Source: Pseudisothecium myosuroides (lineage: Eukaryota; Streptophyta; Bryopsida; Hypnales; Lembophyllaceae). Taken from it: a DNA stretch of 64,000 bases. The stretch is from assembly GCA_951799445.1 (NCBI GenBank), contig OX637296.1, positions 6,076,001-6,140,000 of the forward strand. The letters run 5' to 3'. The notes under the pieces were generated by a model. That model saw nothing but the letters and a program-made list of their open reading frames with translations, was not told the origin of the DNA and searched no databases. This document shows, one piece after another, positions 49,245 to 59,360 of this stretch. Made by a program: the position numbers and the translations under genes. Numbering within the stretch: the first letter of the stretch is position 1; each line of letters starts with the position of its first letter.

Positions 49245-49742
49245 GGGCACCGCCAATGCAAAAGTGAGTTTGGCATACCAAATACATATCTAACTTTTCA
49301 CTGTTTTGGATTTAGAATTTGAAATTTCTATCATTGGAAGCACATTCAAATATACTTTGGATAGGTACAAAAAAACTCAAATGTAGACAATGGACAAAGA
49401 AAATAAACCAACTCATAAGCTAGTTGAAAGACAAAAATTATAGTGGTATAAACAAATCAGGGTTACTAATGCACTTGGCATCTCTAAATTGGTGCATTTT
49501 GGAGTGAAATGTGCATTGGTAACCTTGATTTCCCAACTCTTCTATAATTTTTGTCTTTTAGCTAACTTTGAAGTGGTTTATTTTCATTGTCCAATGTCTA
49601 CATTTGAGTTTTCTTGTATCTATGCAAAGTACTTTTGAATGTGCATCCAATGATAGAAATTTCAACCTCTAAGTCCTAAACAATGAAAAGTTAGGAAAAA
49701 TCCATTAGGAGGGCCAAATTCCAATTTGCATTGAAGAAGCTC
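49245..49742. mobile_element. ~498-bp Tourist-like foldback MITE in intron 2
   Basis: Left end gggcaccgccaatgcaaa, right end (other strand) gagcttcttcaatgcaaatt. The arms pair for over 200 bp (aaatttctatcattggaagc, aatgtagacaatggacaaag, agacaaaaattatag and complements). Left flank TAA, right flank TTA; PIF/Harbinger-type elements duplicate a 3-bp TWA. Intron length minus the element (about 710 bp) matches intron 2 of copy 1 (671 bp), supporting a late insertion. Confidence 0.72.
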
Positions 49743-50179
49743 TTATACTCTCGCCACCTCCCGGCAACTTGAGGGTTATGTACTCCATAATTGAGAATTG
49801 TTAGTCTTGCAAGACCTTGGAGAACTATATTAGACAAGCACATGCATGACCTTGGAAAGATGTTGGCTTCTATATGAGGTGCTCATGGTTTCCTTCCTCT
49901 ACAAAATATAAGCATGAGATTTAAATGAAAGTATAGGAAGGGTCACCTGTGTGGAACAATTCTGGTGCAAAGTAACCAAAGGTGCCTGCCACATTGGTAC
50001 TTTCCAGGGTCAGCAAGCTATGGTTGTAGGAGCAAGCTAGGCCAAAGTCCCCCAATCGTGCATTAAACTTGGCATCCAACATTACATTGGCTACTTTTAC
50101 ATCGGGATGGATGATGCGCTCCTCACACTCCGTGTGAAGATACACTAGCACTGTGGCTACATCCACTACCACTTTAAAC

Positions 50180-51506
50180 CTGCAAGAATGCGAACATTCT
50201 TGCAATTGTCATTCATACAGAAGTTGTGTAAGGGCATTCAAGAACTTTCACAAAGTTGCTTTGCATTTGTGAATCCATTTGAATAGAGCAATTTATCTTA
50301 CACATTGTTTCAATGACACCTTCTGGTCTATACATGATGAAGAGCCATTTCCAGGTAATAAAAGGAAAAATAAGACATAGCTATTGCCTTCTATGCTCAA
50401 AAAAAGTTGTACCTTTTTGTTTGTCAAATGGGAAGAGATTTTAGGGTGTAACTGAGTTGCATTTGGCAAACACTCTTTTAAGAAAACCAAAAATAATTTA
50501 TCCACAATCCCATGCATTTCAACCAATTATCGAGTCCATAATTACTCCACTCTTTCCAGACTACATTCATTACACCTATTCCAATACACGATTTCTCAAT
50601 ACCTTCTTTGTGCACTCATTTGATCACCCAAGACCCTAAACATTTTCAAAAGTATTCCATTATCCAACTCAAAAGTAAATTGTAGGAGTGGCATATGTAC
50701 ATAAAGTCAATGCCTCTTGTGCCACTTAGCATGTACGCTACCCAAGCTTGAAAAAATCAAGTAAACCTCTTCTTGAAACACATCCTCCATTAGAATAGAC
50801 TAGGTAATGAATAAGCAGAGTTTCAATATGAGAAATAACATGTCAAACTTCAAAAGAGGCAAGAAATAGCGGTATTTCTCCTAATGAGACTTTGTTTTTG
50901 CATTACTAACAGACATAAACTCAATGTTGGATGGTTGAATCTTGATAAACCATGCTCAATCAAGGGGTTATAGAGAGGGGGTCCCCATAATGGTAAAGCA
51001 CCCTCATGTTATGGAAAGAACATGCCTCCCCTCATTGTCCTCAGAGAGACTTTCATTTGTCCAAAAATAAGCTCTAAGGTAGGAGGCTTAGAAATGGACC
51101 ATCTAAGGGCTGGTCCACCTTTATCATGTATTTCCTTAGACGGAAATATATTTAGCTCATTTCTCAGACATAGAAAAATTGATGAGGAATCTAACCCAAG
51201 TAGTTTCGTATTTTTCCAAGCATTTTTGAATTACTTATGAATTTTAAATGAGTTAGGTCGTAGGTCCCTATTTGTGACCCTGTGTTTTTCATAAATAGTT
51301 CACTTGCAACTCTAAATTAAAATGGGGAAAAAAAAAGAATGATTGGCTCTTGTAATTAATAATTCTTTTTTCCTTGATTCATTCAATGACTATACTAGTC
51401 AATTTCAGAACCAATTCATGTCCATTTCTAAGTCATTTGTAGAATCCATTCTTAATGCCTGCTTCGTTTTACAGCCTCCTACGTTATTGAGGTTACAATA
51501 CCTTAC
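50180..51506. other. Intron 1 of lectin kinase copy 2
   Basis: About 1.33 kb against 0.63 kb in copy 1. The extra ~0.7 kb contains no recognised terminal repeats or coding. Donor aagaa|gtaagg and acceptor ttcttgcag|gttta are intact. Confidence 0.55.
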
Positions 51507-52243
51507 TTCTTCTTCCAAGGGAAGCCAATGACCTTGTCGTCCTCAATAGTGTCCAATTTGTCCCCCCCATGTGCTTCTCCACATGCATCGGGCAAAACCT
51601 TCGTTGTTGTGGTAGGGGACTTGAACAAATGCTTGTCGAGACTACCTTGGGGCATGTAGTGATACACCAAAAGAAGCTCACCTTGCTCGTGGCACCAACC
51701 TTGCAAACGCACCAAATTGCGATGTCAAACTTTGCCAATGATCATCACCTCCGCCAAAAACTCACGCTCACCTTGCCTAGACTCGGGTGCCACACGCTTG
51801 ACGGCCACGTACTGTTGGTTGCCAGGCAGGAAGCCTTTGTACACACTTCCGAAGCCTCCTCGTCCAAGCGCTTGCTTGGGGTCAAAGTTCTTTGTGGCCA
51901 TGGCCAGCTCCTTGTATGTGAACTTGTGAGGATCCGCCTCTCCCAGGTCGTTGGCGTCAATGTTGAACTTCCATCCACGCATCTCCATCCTTTGTCGGTA
52001 GTACTTATAAATGGTATCCATAATGTAAATGACAGCCAAAGCGGTGGGAGGCAGCAGAATCAACATCAGCCTTACTTCAAATGGGTGCAAATGGCCGAAA
52101 TCGGGTATAAAATCGTTGCATGGGTACTCGAAACTGGGAGCAACAGGCGAGGTGGAATTCGACGTCCTCAGACTCAAAAGAAAAATATCTATGCTCGGCT
52201 GGTCGGATTGCGAAAAAGCAGTTGACCATGTGAAGCCGACGTA

Positions 52244-53116
52244 CAGTTGGGTACTGAAAGCTTACAAACTACATTTTTGATCCATTCAAAGATTTGTACA
52301 CAATATAGAATAAAATAAGCTTCTTTTGTCTTGCATAATTTTCACTCAATTCTTACCCAATCCCAATGAAGCATACCAAATTTCAGTTTCAAAAATGCAA
52401 AATTCCATTTTTGGTGAATTTTTGAAGTCAATTTCTGTGGTTTTACATAATATTTTATTGAAAACAATTGGTGGTGAATTTTTTTAATTTGATTGCATGG
52501 ATATGTAGGAAACATCCATACACACTTCGTTCATATTAAAAAACACCCCCTTAAGCAATAAAAATATGATCAATGAAGAATTCAATGAAAAGTGTCATAT
52601 GCCCAAACTTTGAAGAAATGGATATTTCTATATTTTAAATAGTTTGTGGCATTTGACTGTCACACTATAACTAATTTTGTACATTTTATCATGATGGTAC
52701 AATTACTTTGCCAAAATCTAGTTTAAATATAAAGATATCTATTTCACAAAGTTTAGGCATATGCCACCTCATATTGAATTCTCAATAGATTATAAATTTG
52801 TTACTTAAGGAGGTATTTTTTAATATGAAAGATGTGCATATGGATGTTCCCTATGTATACATGCAATCAAATTAAAAAAATTCACCACCAATTGTTATCA
52901 ATAAAATATTATGTAAAACCACAAAAATTGACTTCAAAAACTCTCAAAAAATGGAATTTTTCTTTTTTGAAACTGAAATTTGGTATGCTTGATTGGGATT
53001 GCGTAAGGATGTAGTAAAAATTATGTTTACCAAAAAAATACCATTTATAATCCACATTGTATAAAAAAAATTCAATGGCTCACAAAGGCAATTCGTAAGC
53101 TTTCAGTACCCGACTG
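52244..53116. mobile_element. 873-bp TA-flanked foldback MITE inside lectin exon
   Basis: Left end CAGTTGGGTACTGAAAGCTT, right end (other strand) CAGTCGGGTACTGAAAGCTT. Arms extend about 290 bp inward (cccaat.aagcataccaaatt, ttggtgaattttt, aatttttttaatttgattgc). TA at 52242-52243 and 53117-53118 is the target duplication; copy 1 preserves the empty site (ccgacgTAcatgttttcatt at about 40101). TA target and CAG ends indicate the Tc1/mariner superfamily. No transposase is encoded. Confidence 0.88.
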
Positions 53117-53133
53117 TACTGTACAGTACAGTA
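53117..53133. repeat. TA-CTG-TA-CAG-TA-CAG-TA footprint-like ladder
   Basis: Directly after the MITE the sequence reads TACTGTACAGTACAGTA, then rejoins the lectin exon (catatgttcattgag; copy 1 has catgttttcattgag). Compared with the empty site in copy 1 there are three extra 5-bp units: CTG+TA, CAG+TA and CAG+TA. Tc1/mariner excision is known to leave the terminal three bases between two TAs, and this element's ends are CAG. Confidence 0.6.
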
Positions 53134-54587
53134 CATATGTTCATTGAGCACTTTGGAAAGATCAATCTGGTAACTCAAGGAATCAGAAGTCCGTATCTTA
53201 ATGGCGTCCTTGGTGTCATTAGACGTCACCGTTGATGGTCCTGGACGCTGGACCTCGTTCCGAAGACATCCGAGCCGACTAATGTCCGCCGTGCTAACAT
53301 TCAGAATCTGCAATGAAGCATCATAATCGATCCACACTTGCAACTGCCAATATCGAAGGTCTTCTGGTCCCTGTAAGCGAACCCAACTGCTCGAATTCAT
53401 GCTGTTCACGTCGATGCCGATGTGAAACCCGTCGCCCGGGTCTGAAAACTGGGGGCTGTTTCGGAAGTCCAATTCGACTGCAAAAGTGTGCGATTGAGGG
53501 TCGCCATTGGACGTGGCGTTGAGCAGGCCCAGGTAGCCTCCAGTGCTGCCAAGCGATGCGTTCAGGTCGGGAAGCATGGCAAAGGTGAACCCTTCCAGAA
53601 AGTTGAGCTCGGATCCTCCATAGCCAAACTGCCTCGAAGTTAGCGGGGCCCCAAAAGCGATATAGGCTATGAAGCTCGTGCTGAAGGAGAACACGGGGCC
53701 AGTGGGGTTCTCCTTAAGCCGGATCTTTTCTTCATAGAAACATCTCTGCGAAGGCTCATGCATATAATTACTGAAGCAAGTTGGACTATCTGTGAAATTG
53801 GCGAAGGGTTCAGATGTCTGAGCAGAGTTGGCAACGTAGCTTTCTCGGAGCAACATTACAGCACAAACCAGCAGCACACGACTCACGCGTTGGACGAGGA
53901 GCCCCATGAATCTTTCATACACCTTGCTATATACTAGCGGCCTCGTCGAGCATTCAATTCGCTCCTAAATGGACTTCGGATACATGTAGGCGGCAGCAAC
54001 TGCTTCAATTTCATTCGTCACTACCGACAAAGTGCTCTAACTACTGGAACACTGACCGGAATCCCCTCAATATGATAGATGTGCACAGCAGCATCATGAA
54101 CGGAAATAGCACAGCGCTCTCTGCTCTCGTGACGCTCTACACGGACATGAATAATCGGCACAGAGAGCAGCAATCAACAGGCCAGCTAGGTCGTAGACGC
54201 ACTAAGCTTGGTCCGTAATGCAAACAGGAGCGTCAGGATCCCATTTCCTGATCAATGCAAGGCTTGTGAATTGCTGCATCCTCGCTTAGAAATCACTCGC
54301 TCTTGAGGAGCTCCCATCTTTGGTCAGGGATGATGAGCAAGCACATACATATATATATAATTATAATTCAAGCACCCCTGTCACTATGATTGTTGTGGTT
54401 CACCAGCAAAGCAATAAGAGAATGCATCCATTGTGGGATCATTAAAGCTTCCGCGTTGTGTCCTTCGTCAGTCTTCTGCTGATTTTCCTTCCGGGATCCC
54501 TCGTTGAATTTTTGGCTCAGGAAGTTTGTCCCCCAGCGGATTCGGGGTCCACATACTGTCGGTATCGGTATCGGGAGATAATGTAGG

Positions 54588-54706
54588 CACACCTAGAAGC
54601 GACACTCACGTAAATGCGCCACTTATCTACCCACTCACGTACATGCGACACTCACCTAATTGCGCCAGGTATCTACCCCTGTGAATGCCGCTTCTGGGTG
54701 TGCCGA
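54588..54706. repeat. Short inverted repeat, possible small element
   Basis: ggcacacctagaagcg near 54586 is inverted at cgcttctgggtgtgcc (54689-54704). Between them 'cactcacgtaaatgcgcca.ttatctaccc' style blocks are directly repeated. Possibly a small MITE, into whose flank the next element inserted. Confidence 0.45.
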
Positions 54707-54720
54707 AGGTAGGAATATCA

Positions 54721-55035
54721 GGTTGAGCTTATAGTTGTGCAACGAGCCTCTTGCGGAGGTAAAGCCAGGGGTCAGTGTAAAAAAAACCTACCCCTATTTT
54801 GTGTTGTCTTTAGGGTATGTTCAAGACCTCTCCCAGCTAATTTGGGGCCTCTGATTGCAAATATGAACTCAGAATTTGCAAATTTTATCATGCCTTGCAA
54901 ATAAAGAGTTCCTGCATTTTCCCCAGGGGTAAAGCGAGGTGGGGGTGGGGTGGGGTGGGGTGGGGTGGGGTGGGGTGAGGGGGGGGGGGGAAATGGCCTC
55001 CACAAGAGGCTCGTTGCATAACTATAAGCTCGACC
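54721..55035. mobile_element. 315-bp Mutator-like MITE with 9-bp duplication
   Basis: The ends GGTTGAGCTTATAGTTGTGC and, on the other strand, GGTCGAGCTTATAGTTATGC form inverted repeats of about 39 bp. A perfect 9-bp direct duplication, GGAATATCA, flanks it (54712-54720 and 55036-55044). A 9-bp duplication with long terminal repeats is the signature of Mutator-like elements. The interior contains a (TGGGG)n run at about 54940-54990. No coding. Confidence 0.9.
54936..54991 (+). repeat. (TGGGG)n G-rich microsatellite
   Basis: About 55 bases of GGGGT repeats ending in a run of G, carried inside the Mutator-like MITE. Many runs of four G with 1-nt spacers predict a G-quadruplex on this strand. 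Confidence 0.85.
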
Positions 55036-55076
55036 GGAATATCATAAACCGTGGGAATACCATAAACGGTTTCACT

Positions 55077-56711
55077 ATACCGGCTGATCTAAAACATTCA
55101 AAGACTTTTGTATAGCATAGAAAAAAATGGAATTTTCCGTCTTGCATAATTATCATTCAATCTTCATGCAATCCCAATCAAGCATACAAAATTTCGGTTT
55201 CAAAAAAGCAAAATTTCATTTTTGGTGAATTTCTAAAGTTAATTTTCATGATTTTACATATTATTTTATTGTGAACAATTGGTGATGAAAAATAGATATC
55301 TCTATATCAATTGAGTAGATTTTGGAGAAATAATTGTACCATCATGCTCAAATGTCTTAACCCCTAAAGGACTGGCATTCGTTTTTTGGTTGTATAAAAT
55401 TTTGAACAGGTACGTGTGACTAGAGATTTCCATATTTTAAACTAAAATTTAAATAGAAGGTGGGCGTGAGGAATATCTTTCATATGCACTAAATTTCATG
55501 ACATTTGGAAATAGGAATCAAAAGTTATGGCCAAATATGTTATTTTTTTTTGTAATCAGGCAATCCGGGCAGATCAGAAAAAAATCACTTTTTTCAAAAA
55601 TAAAAATTTGAAATTGGTTTTCTAGAGTTATATATACGTGGAAAGCTTTGAATCATTCCATTTTGACTAATGAGTCAAAAGTTATGAGGTTTTATAGTTT
55701 GCGGGTAGTTAAGGATTCTCTACTCTGAAATAAACTTTGAAGTTGTTTATTTAACTCAATTTTCAATATTTAAGAAAACAAAAACACATAGGATGTAGGG
55801 TGTTTATTAAAACATTACAACCATTGGGATTGACATTTTTCAATTCCATAATTAAATTCTTAACAATTTAGTGTTTTGGATCATTTTCTACTTCTTTCTA
55901 CTTACTATTTTTTTTGTATATGTTGTACAATTCCAAATGATTTGAAAATTTTTAAACATGTAGCCAACTTGTTTAGGAAAAAGAATTCAGAGAAGCACCA
56001 CCATTTTGGACATTCTTTCATACAAATGTGACCTTGTGAAGTGCAGCTGCCCTGTTCTTCGCAGGGACAAAAAAAGGATTTTTGCCAATTTAAATGCTAA
56101 TATCTTCCAATCCGCATGGTGGAAAATTCTGAAATTTTTTCCACATCTTCTAAAACTAGTTTACTATAAGATCCTACGGTTCTATGTGTCAAAAAAAAAT
56201 TCAAAAATTTGGTACTTGTACTAAAAATGACAGTTTTTGAGTGTTTTCGGTGAAAACATAGTCATGGAACTTTAGGGATTAAATTAATTACCATGTGAAG
56301 GGCAAATAGAAAAATTTAATTATATTAAAGAGATATCTATTTTTCAAAGTTAGATCATATGACACTACACATTGAACTCTTCATAGTATTTTTGTTACTT
56401 AATAGAGTGTTTTTTAATATGAAAGATGTGAATATGGATGTTCCCTATATATCTATGCAATCAAATTAAAAAAAAAATCATCACCAATTGTTCACAAAAA
56501 ATATTATGTAAAACCATGAAAATTAACTTTAGAAATTCATCCAAAATGGAATTTTGTTTTTTCAAAATTGAAATTTTGTATGCTTGATTGGGATTGCGTG
56601 CAAATTGGGTGATAATTATGCTTACCAAAATATACCAATTATGTTGCACATTGTAAAAAAAAAATGTGAATGGCTCAAATTGGCCGGTTGTAAGATTACA
56701 GTACCCGAGTG
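55077..56711. mobile_element. Foldback TA-type MITE, copy 3, with nested element
   Basis: The right end on the other strand is CACTCGGGTACTGTAATCTT with TA outside (56712-56713). The left end is eroded: similarity starts at accggctgatct. The arms match 52244-53116 (cccaatcaagcata.aaattt, tttttggtgaattt, tgattttacat.ttattttatt). The two halves are separated by element B (about 55357-56290), inserted between 'ccatcatgctcaaatg' and 'ccatgtgaagggcaaatag', which are adjacent in the 47033 copy (ccatcatagtgtgagggtcaaata). Confidence 0.75.
55357..56290. mobile_element. Element B copy 2, nested in a MITE
   Basis: Left end about CTTAACCCCTAAAGGACTGG, right end (other strand) about TTTAATCCCTAAAGTTCC. 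Interior blocks collinear with 11962-12897. Contains 'aaaagttatgg.caaat' and 'aaagctttgaatcattcca' blocks. No transposase frame. Being inside the foldback MITE, it is the younger of the two. Confidence 0.7.
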
Positions 56712-56713
56712 TA

Positions 56714-59342
56714 CATGCTCTTGCCATTTATGCTTTGAAATGACAAAAATAGGTACATTGCAACCGTTTATGGTATCATCACAATTTATGATATTTCTTC
56801 TACACCGTGCTTGGATTTGTGGTGTTGGACTTGAGTGAACTGAGAGTCTATTCATCAATCTAGGATTCCAATTCAAAGATGATGTAGTATGTTGTGTATT
56901 GTACTTATGATTGTAGTGAGGGGTGAATGCAAGAAAGACCTGTACTGAAACATTGTCACAAAAGAATTGGCAAAGCTTTCTTCTTCAATAACTTTTGAAG
57001 CTTGACTCGTATGAAGTTGAAATTTTTATTGAAGATGTTTGTCTTGAGTGTAATCATATCTCATATTTTTCAAAATTTTCAAAATCATTTTATATTTAAA
57101 AAACAATTAAAATAATATGTCACATTTTGAGTTTTAGGGGGTTTGAGTACTATGGAGTCCCCAAATTTAATGATCTAGGGCTGAAATTTTTATGGTGTGT
57201 TTTCATAGTAAGGAGTCATGTTTCTACCAAGGGAAATTTAAAAATATTTTATTTTATGTCCTCTACGTTCATGCAAATAGGGCTCCCTTGCGCGCTCAAT
57301 TCTGAATATTAAAAATGATTTCAAGACCATTCTTTTCATGAAATCTCTTTGTCATGAAGTCTTCCCAAATGGACAATTTTTAGTTTCTTTGAAAATTGTT
57401 TTTCCTATTTCTTACAAATTAAAACGTCCAAGTATCTATTTTCTGGCGATTTTGCACTATTCTAGTTTTCCTCCTTAATGAATTTTTTTGGGCTTTTCCT
57501 TCATATGGCACTTTCTTCTTATAGGTCTATACATTGGTCTTATTTTTCATATATTTTTAAAAATATTTTTCTAATTTTAAAGTACTCTCCAAAAAAAGGC
57601 CTAGTATTGCCAAAGTGGAACAAAAACAGAAGGTCATTCTTGCAACGACCCTAAGAGAAAAAGAAGAGACTCCAATCTCTTTTTAAAGTTTAATGTGAAT
57701 TGAGAGTTTGTTCATCCTAGGTCCTACACATTTGAGTTAATCAAGAAATGGTCAAGCACGTGGTTTGCATTTGCAAGCTACTTTTGAAATATGGTCCCAA
57801 TTAAATGCACCAGGCTTGATCTTGAATTAAGCTCTTAACTCAAGATTCTCATCTAGAGTTACAATCCCTTTTTTTGCATGTTGCATGTTTGTGAGTTTTC
57901 ATTGGTGATTTAAACAAAACAAGAGACAAAACCCAAAAGAGCTCCATTTTGAACACAAAAGGAATTAGATCCCTAGTTCTTTGCTTTTGATGTTGTAAAG
58001 GAAAGGAATCCTAAGGCAGCCAATATCATTTCCGACTTGTCCCTAATCCCACACCCTACATAAGTCGTATTCAACGTTTGGTGATGAACTTTCATTAGGG
58101 GAGATTTGAGGGCAAGGGAGGACCCATTAGAAAAAATTTCAGGCCTCTGGAAGGCTGCTCCATAGCCCTCCAAGGTACCCTAAAATTTGGTTTTTCGGGG
58201 CTGAAAAAATCATTTTTCCCCTATTCGAGTCCACCTGAAATTGCAGTGGCACTGGCACAGGAACCAAGTTTTAAGAGTTAAATTTTTTTTTCTTCTTTTA
58301 AATACCTTTTCTGGAACATCCCATGATCTGGGCACCCATCCAATCTTTTCTAAGTCAAAAACCTTACTTATTAGATCCAGATTTACGTTCCTATAGCAAT
58401 CTCAACTGGAGCTTTATTAAGCCAATATCCATGTCAAAGTTGTGCTGATATTTTAAAGATCATCAAACATCCATATCTATTTTTCCAAAAATTCACTAAC
58501 TGATCAAAACCAACAACTACTTTGTATATGCACATGTGGCAAAGACCCATGTATAAGAGCTTAGCATTATATTGTGCAATGTACAAAGACTACAATATAT
58601 AGCTAAAAGGGATTTTTCTAGAAGATTAGCAGATCCGTCTTGTATCCAAAAATTCTTCACGAGGCTGCCGACCTCACCTGGACCTATGCAATCCAACAAA
58701 TACTAAGTTAGTAACAAAGCATGTGCGAGGCGTCTTCAATCAAACAACACTTGTTATCGTTTTCACATGTCAAATAATAACAAAACAAATCAAATCATGT
58801 CAATTTCTAACAACTTCAAGACTTGAGTATTTGCAGCGTTAGATTGCAAGGAAGAATTAGCCATGATTTCACCCTATGTGCTTAAGCCAAATAAGAAAAG
58901 CCATCAAACAGCAGTGCTACTGTAAAAGCTCCCAGTAACATGCCCTTGAGCCACAACAGGAGACTGCTTGAGTCTACAATCGGAGGAAAAAATTACAGTA
59001 GAAATTCACAAACTGCCAGTTTGTGTGTTTCATGCACCCGGGTATTGTGCCCAAGGTTCTGCCAACATACAAGACTGATTGCCATGTCTGCATACCTCCA
59101 TACGTCATTGATGGGCCCATGACCGCCGAAGGCCCAAACAAATAAATTGTTTCTTTAATGAAGCCTTCAGTTGCTTAGTAACAGTCACATTGTCCACTAA
59201 TTCTCAAAGAGCCACATTCAAGTGACAATGGCACTATAATTAAAGGTAATCTCGAGTTCAACTACCGCAATCCAATCAATTTTAGACAAACAAATAGTCC
59301 AGGGAACCAACAAAAAGTTTAGTTGTCCCATCATTATACAAG
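56714..59342. other. Intergenic, nothing firmly recognised
   Basis: AT-rich. Short open stretches at 57973-58173 and 58517-58699 on the minus strand and at 58940-59122 on the plus strand look partly protein-like (for example PGEVGSLVKNFWIQDGSANL), but no domain is recognised and no splice model could be built. Confidence 0.4.
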
Positions 59343-59360
59343 AAAAACAACTAATAAGTT

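Larger units (their letters stand above)
48244..53907 (-). pseudogene. L-type lectin receptor kinase, copy 2, broken
   Basis: Minus-strand exons by comparison with copy 1: 53907-51507 (containing a MITE at 52244-53116), 50179-49947, and about 48726-48244. The order is signal peptide (VSRVLLVCAVMLL), lectin domain (AVELDFRNSPQFSDP, VWIDYDASLQILNVS), membrane segment, P-loop [12 protein letters not shown]. Lesions: the 873-bp MITE in the lectin domain; TGA at 51727-51725 in [16 protein letters not shown] where copy 1 has Arg; and the AG acceptor before the last exon seen in copy 1 (gatgtag|gtggtc) replaced by ctcatggtggtggtc. The catalytic loop IIHPDVKVAN keeps the Asp but has lost the Arg before it. 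The last exon is otherwise open to its stop. The start at 53907 aligns with MGRVLQ of copy 1 (here MGLLVQ). Confidence 0.88.

Noticed and set aside
51569..52225. 218-codon plus-strand frame
   Set aside because: Antisense of the kinase exon of lectin kinase copy 2.
58517..58699. Minus-strand exon of a gene near 58.6 kb
   Set aside because: Protein-like but short; no splice-compatible neighbouring exon or domain was found.
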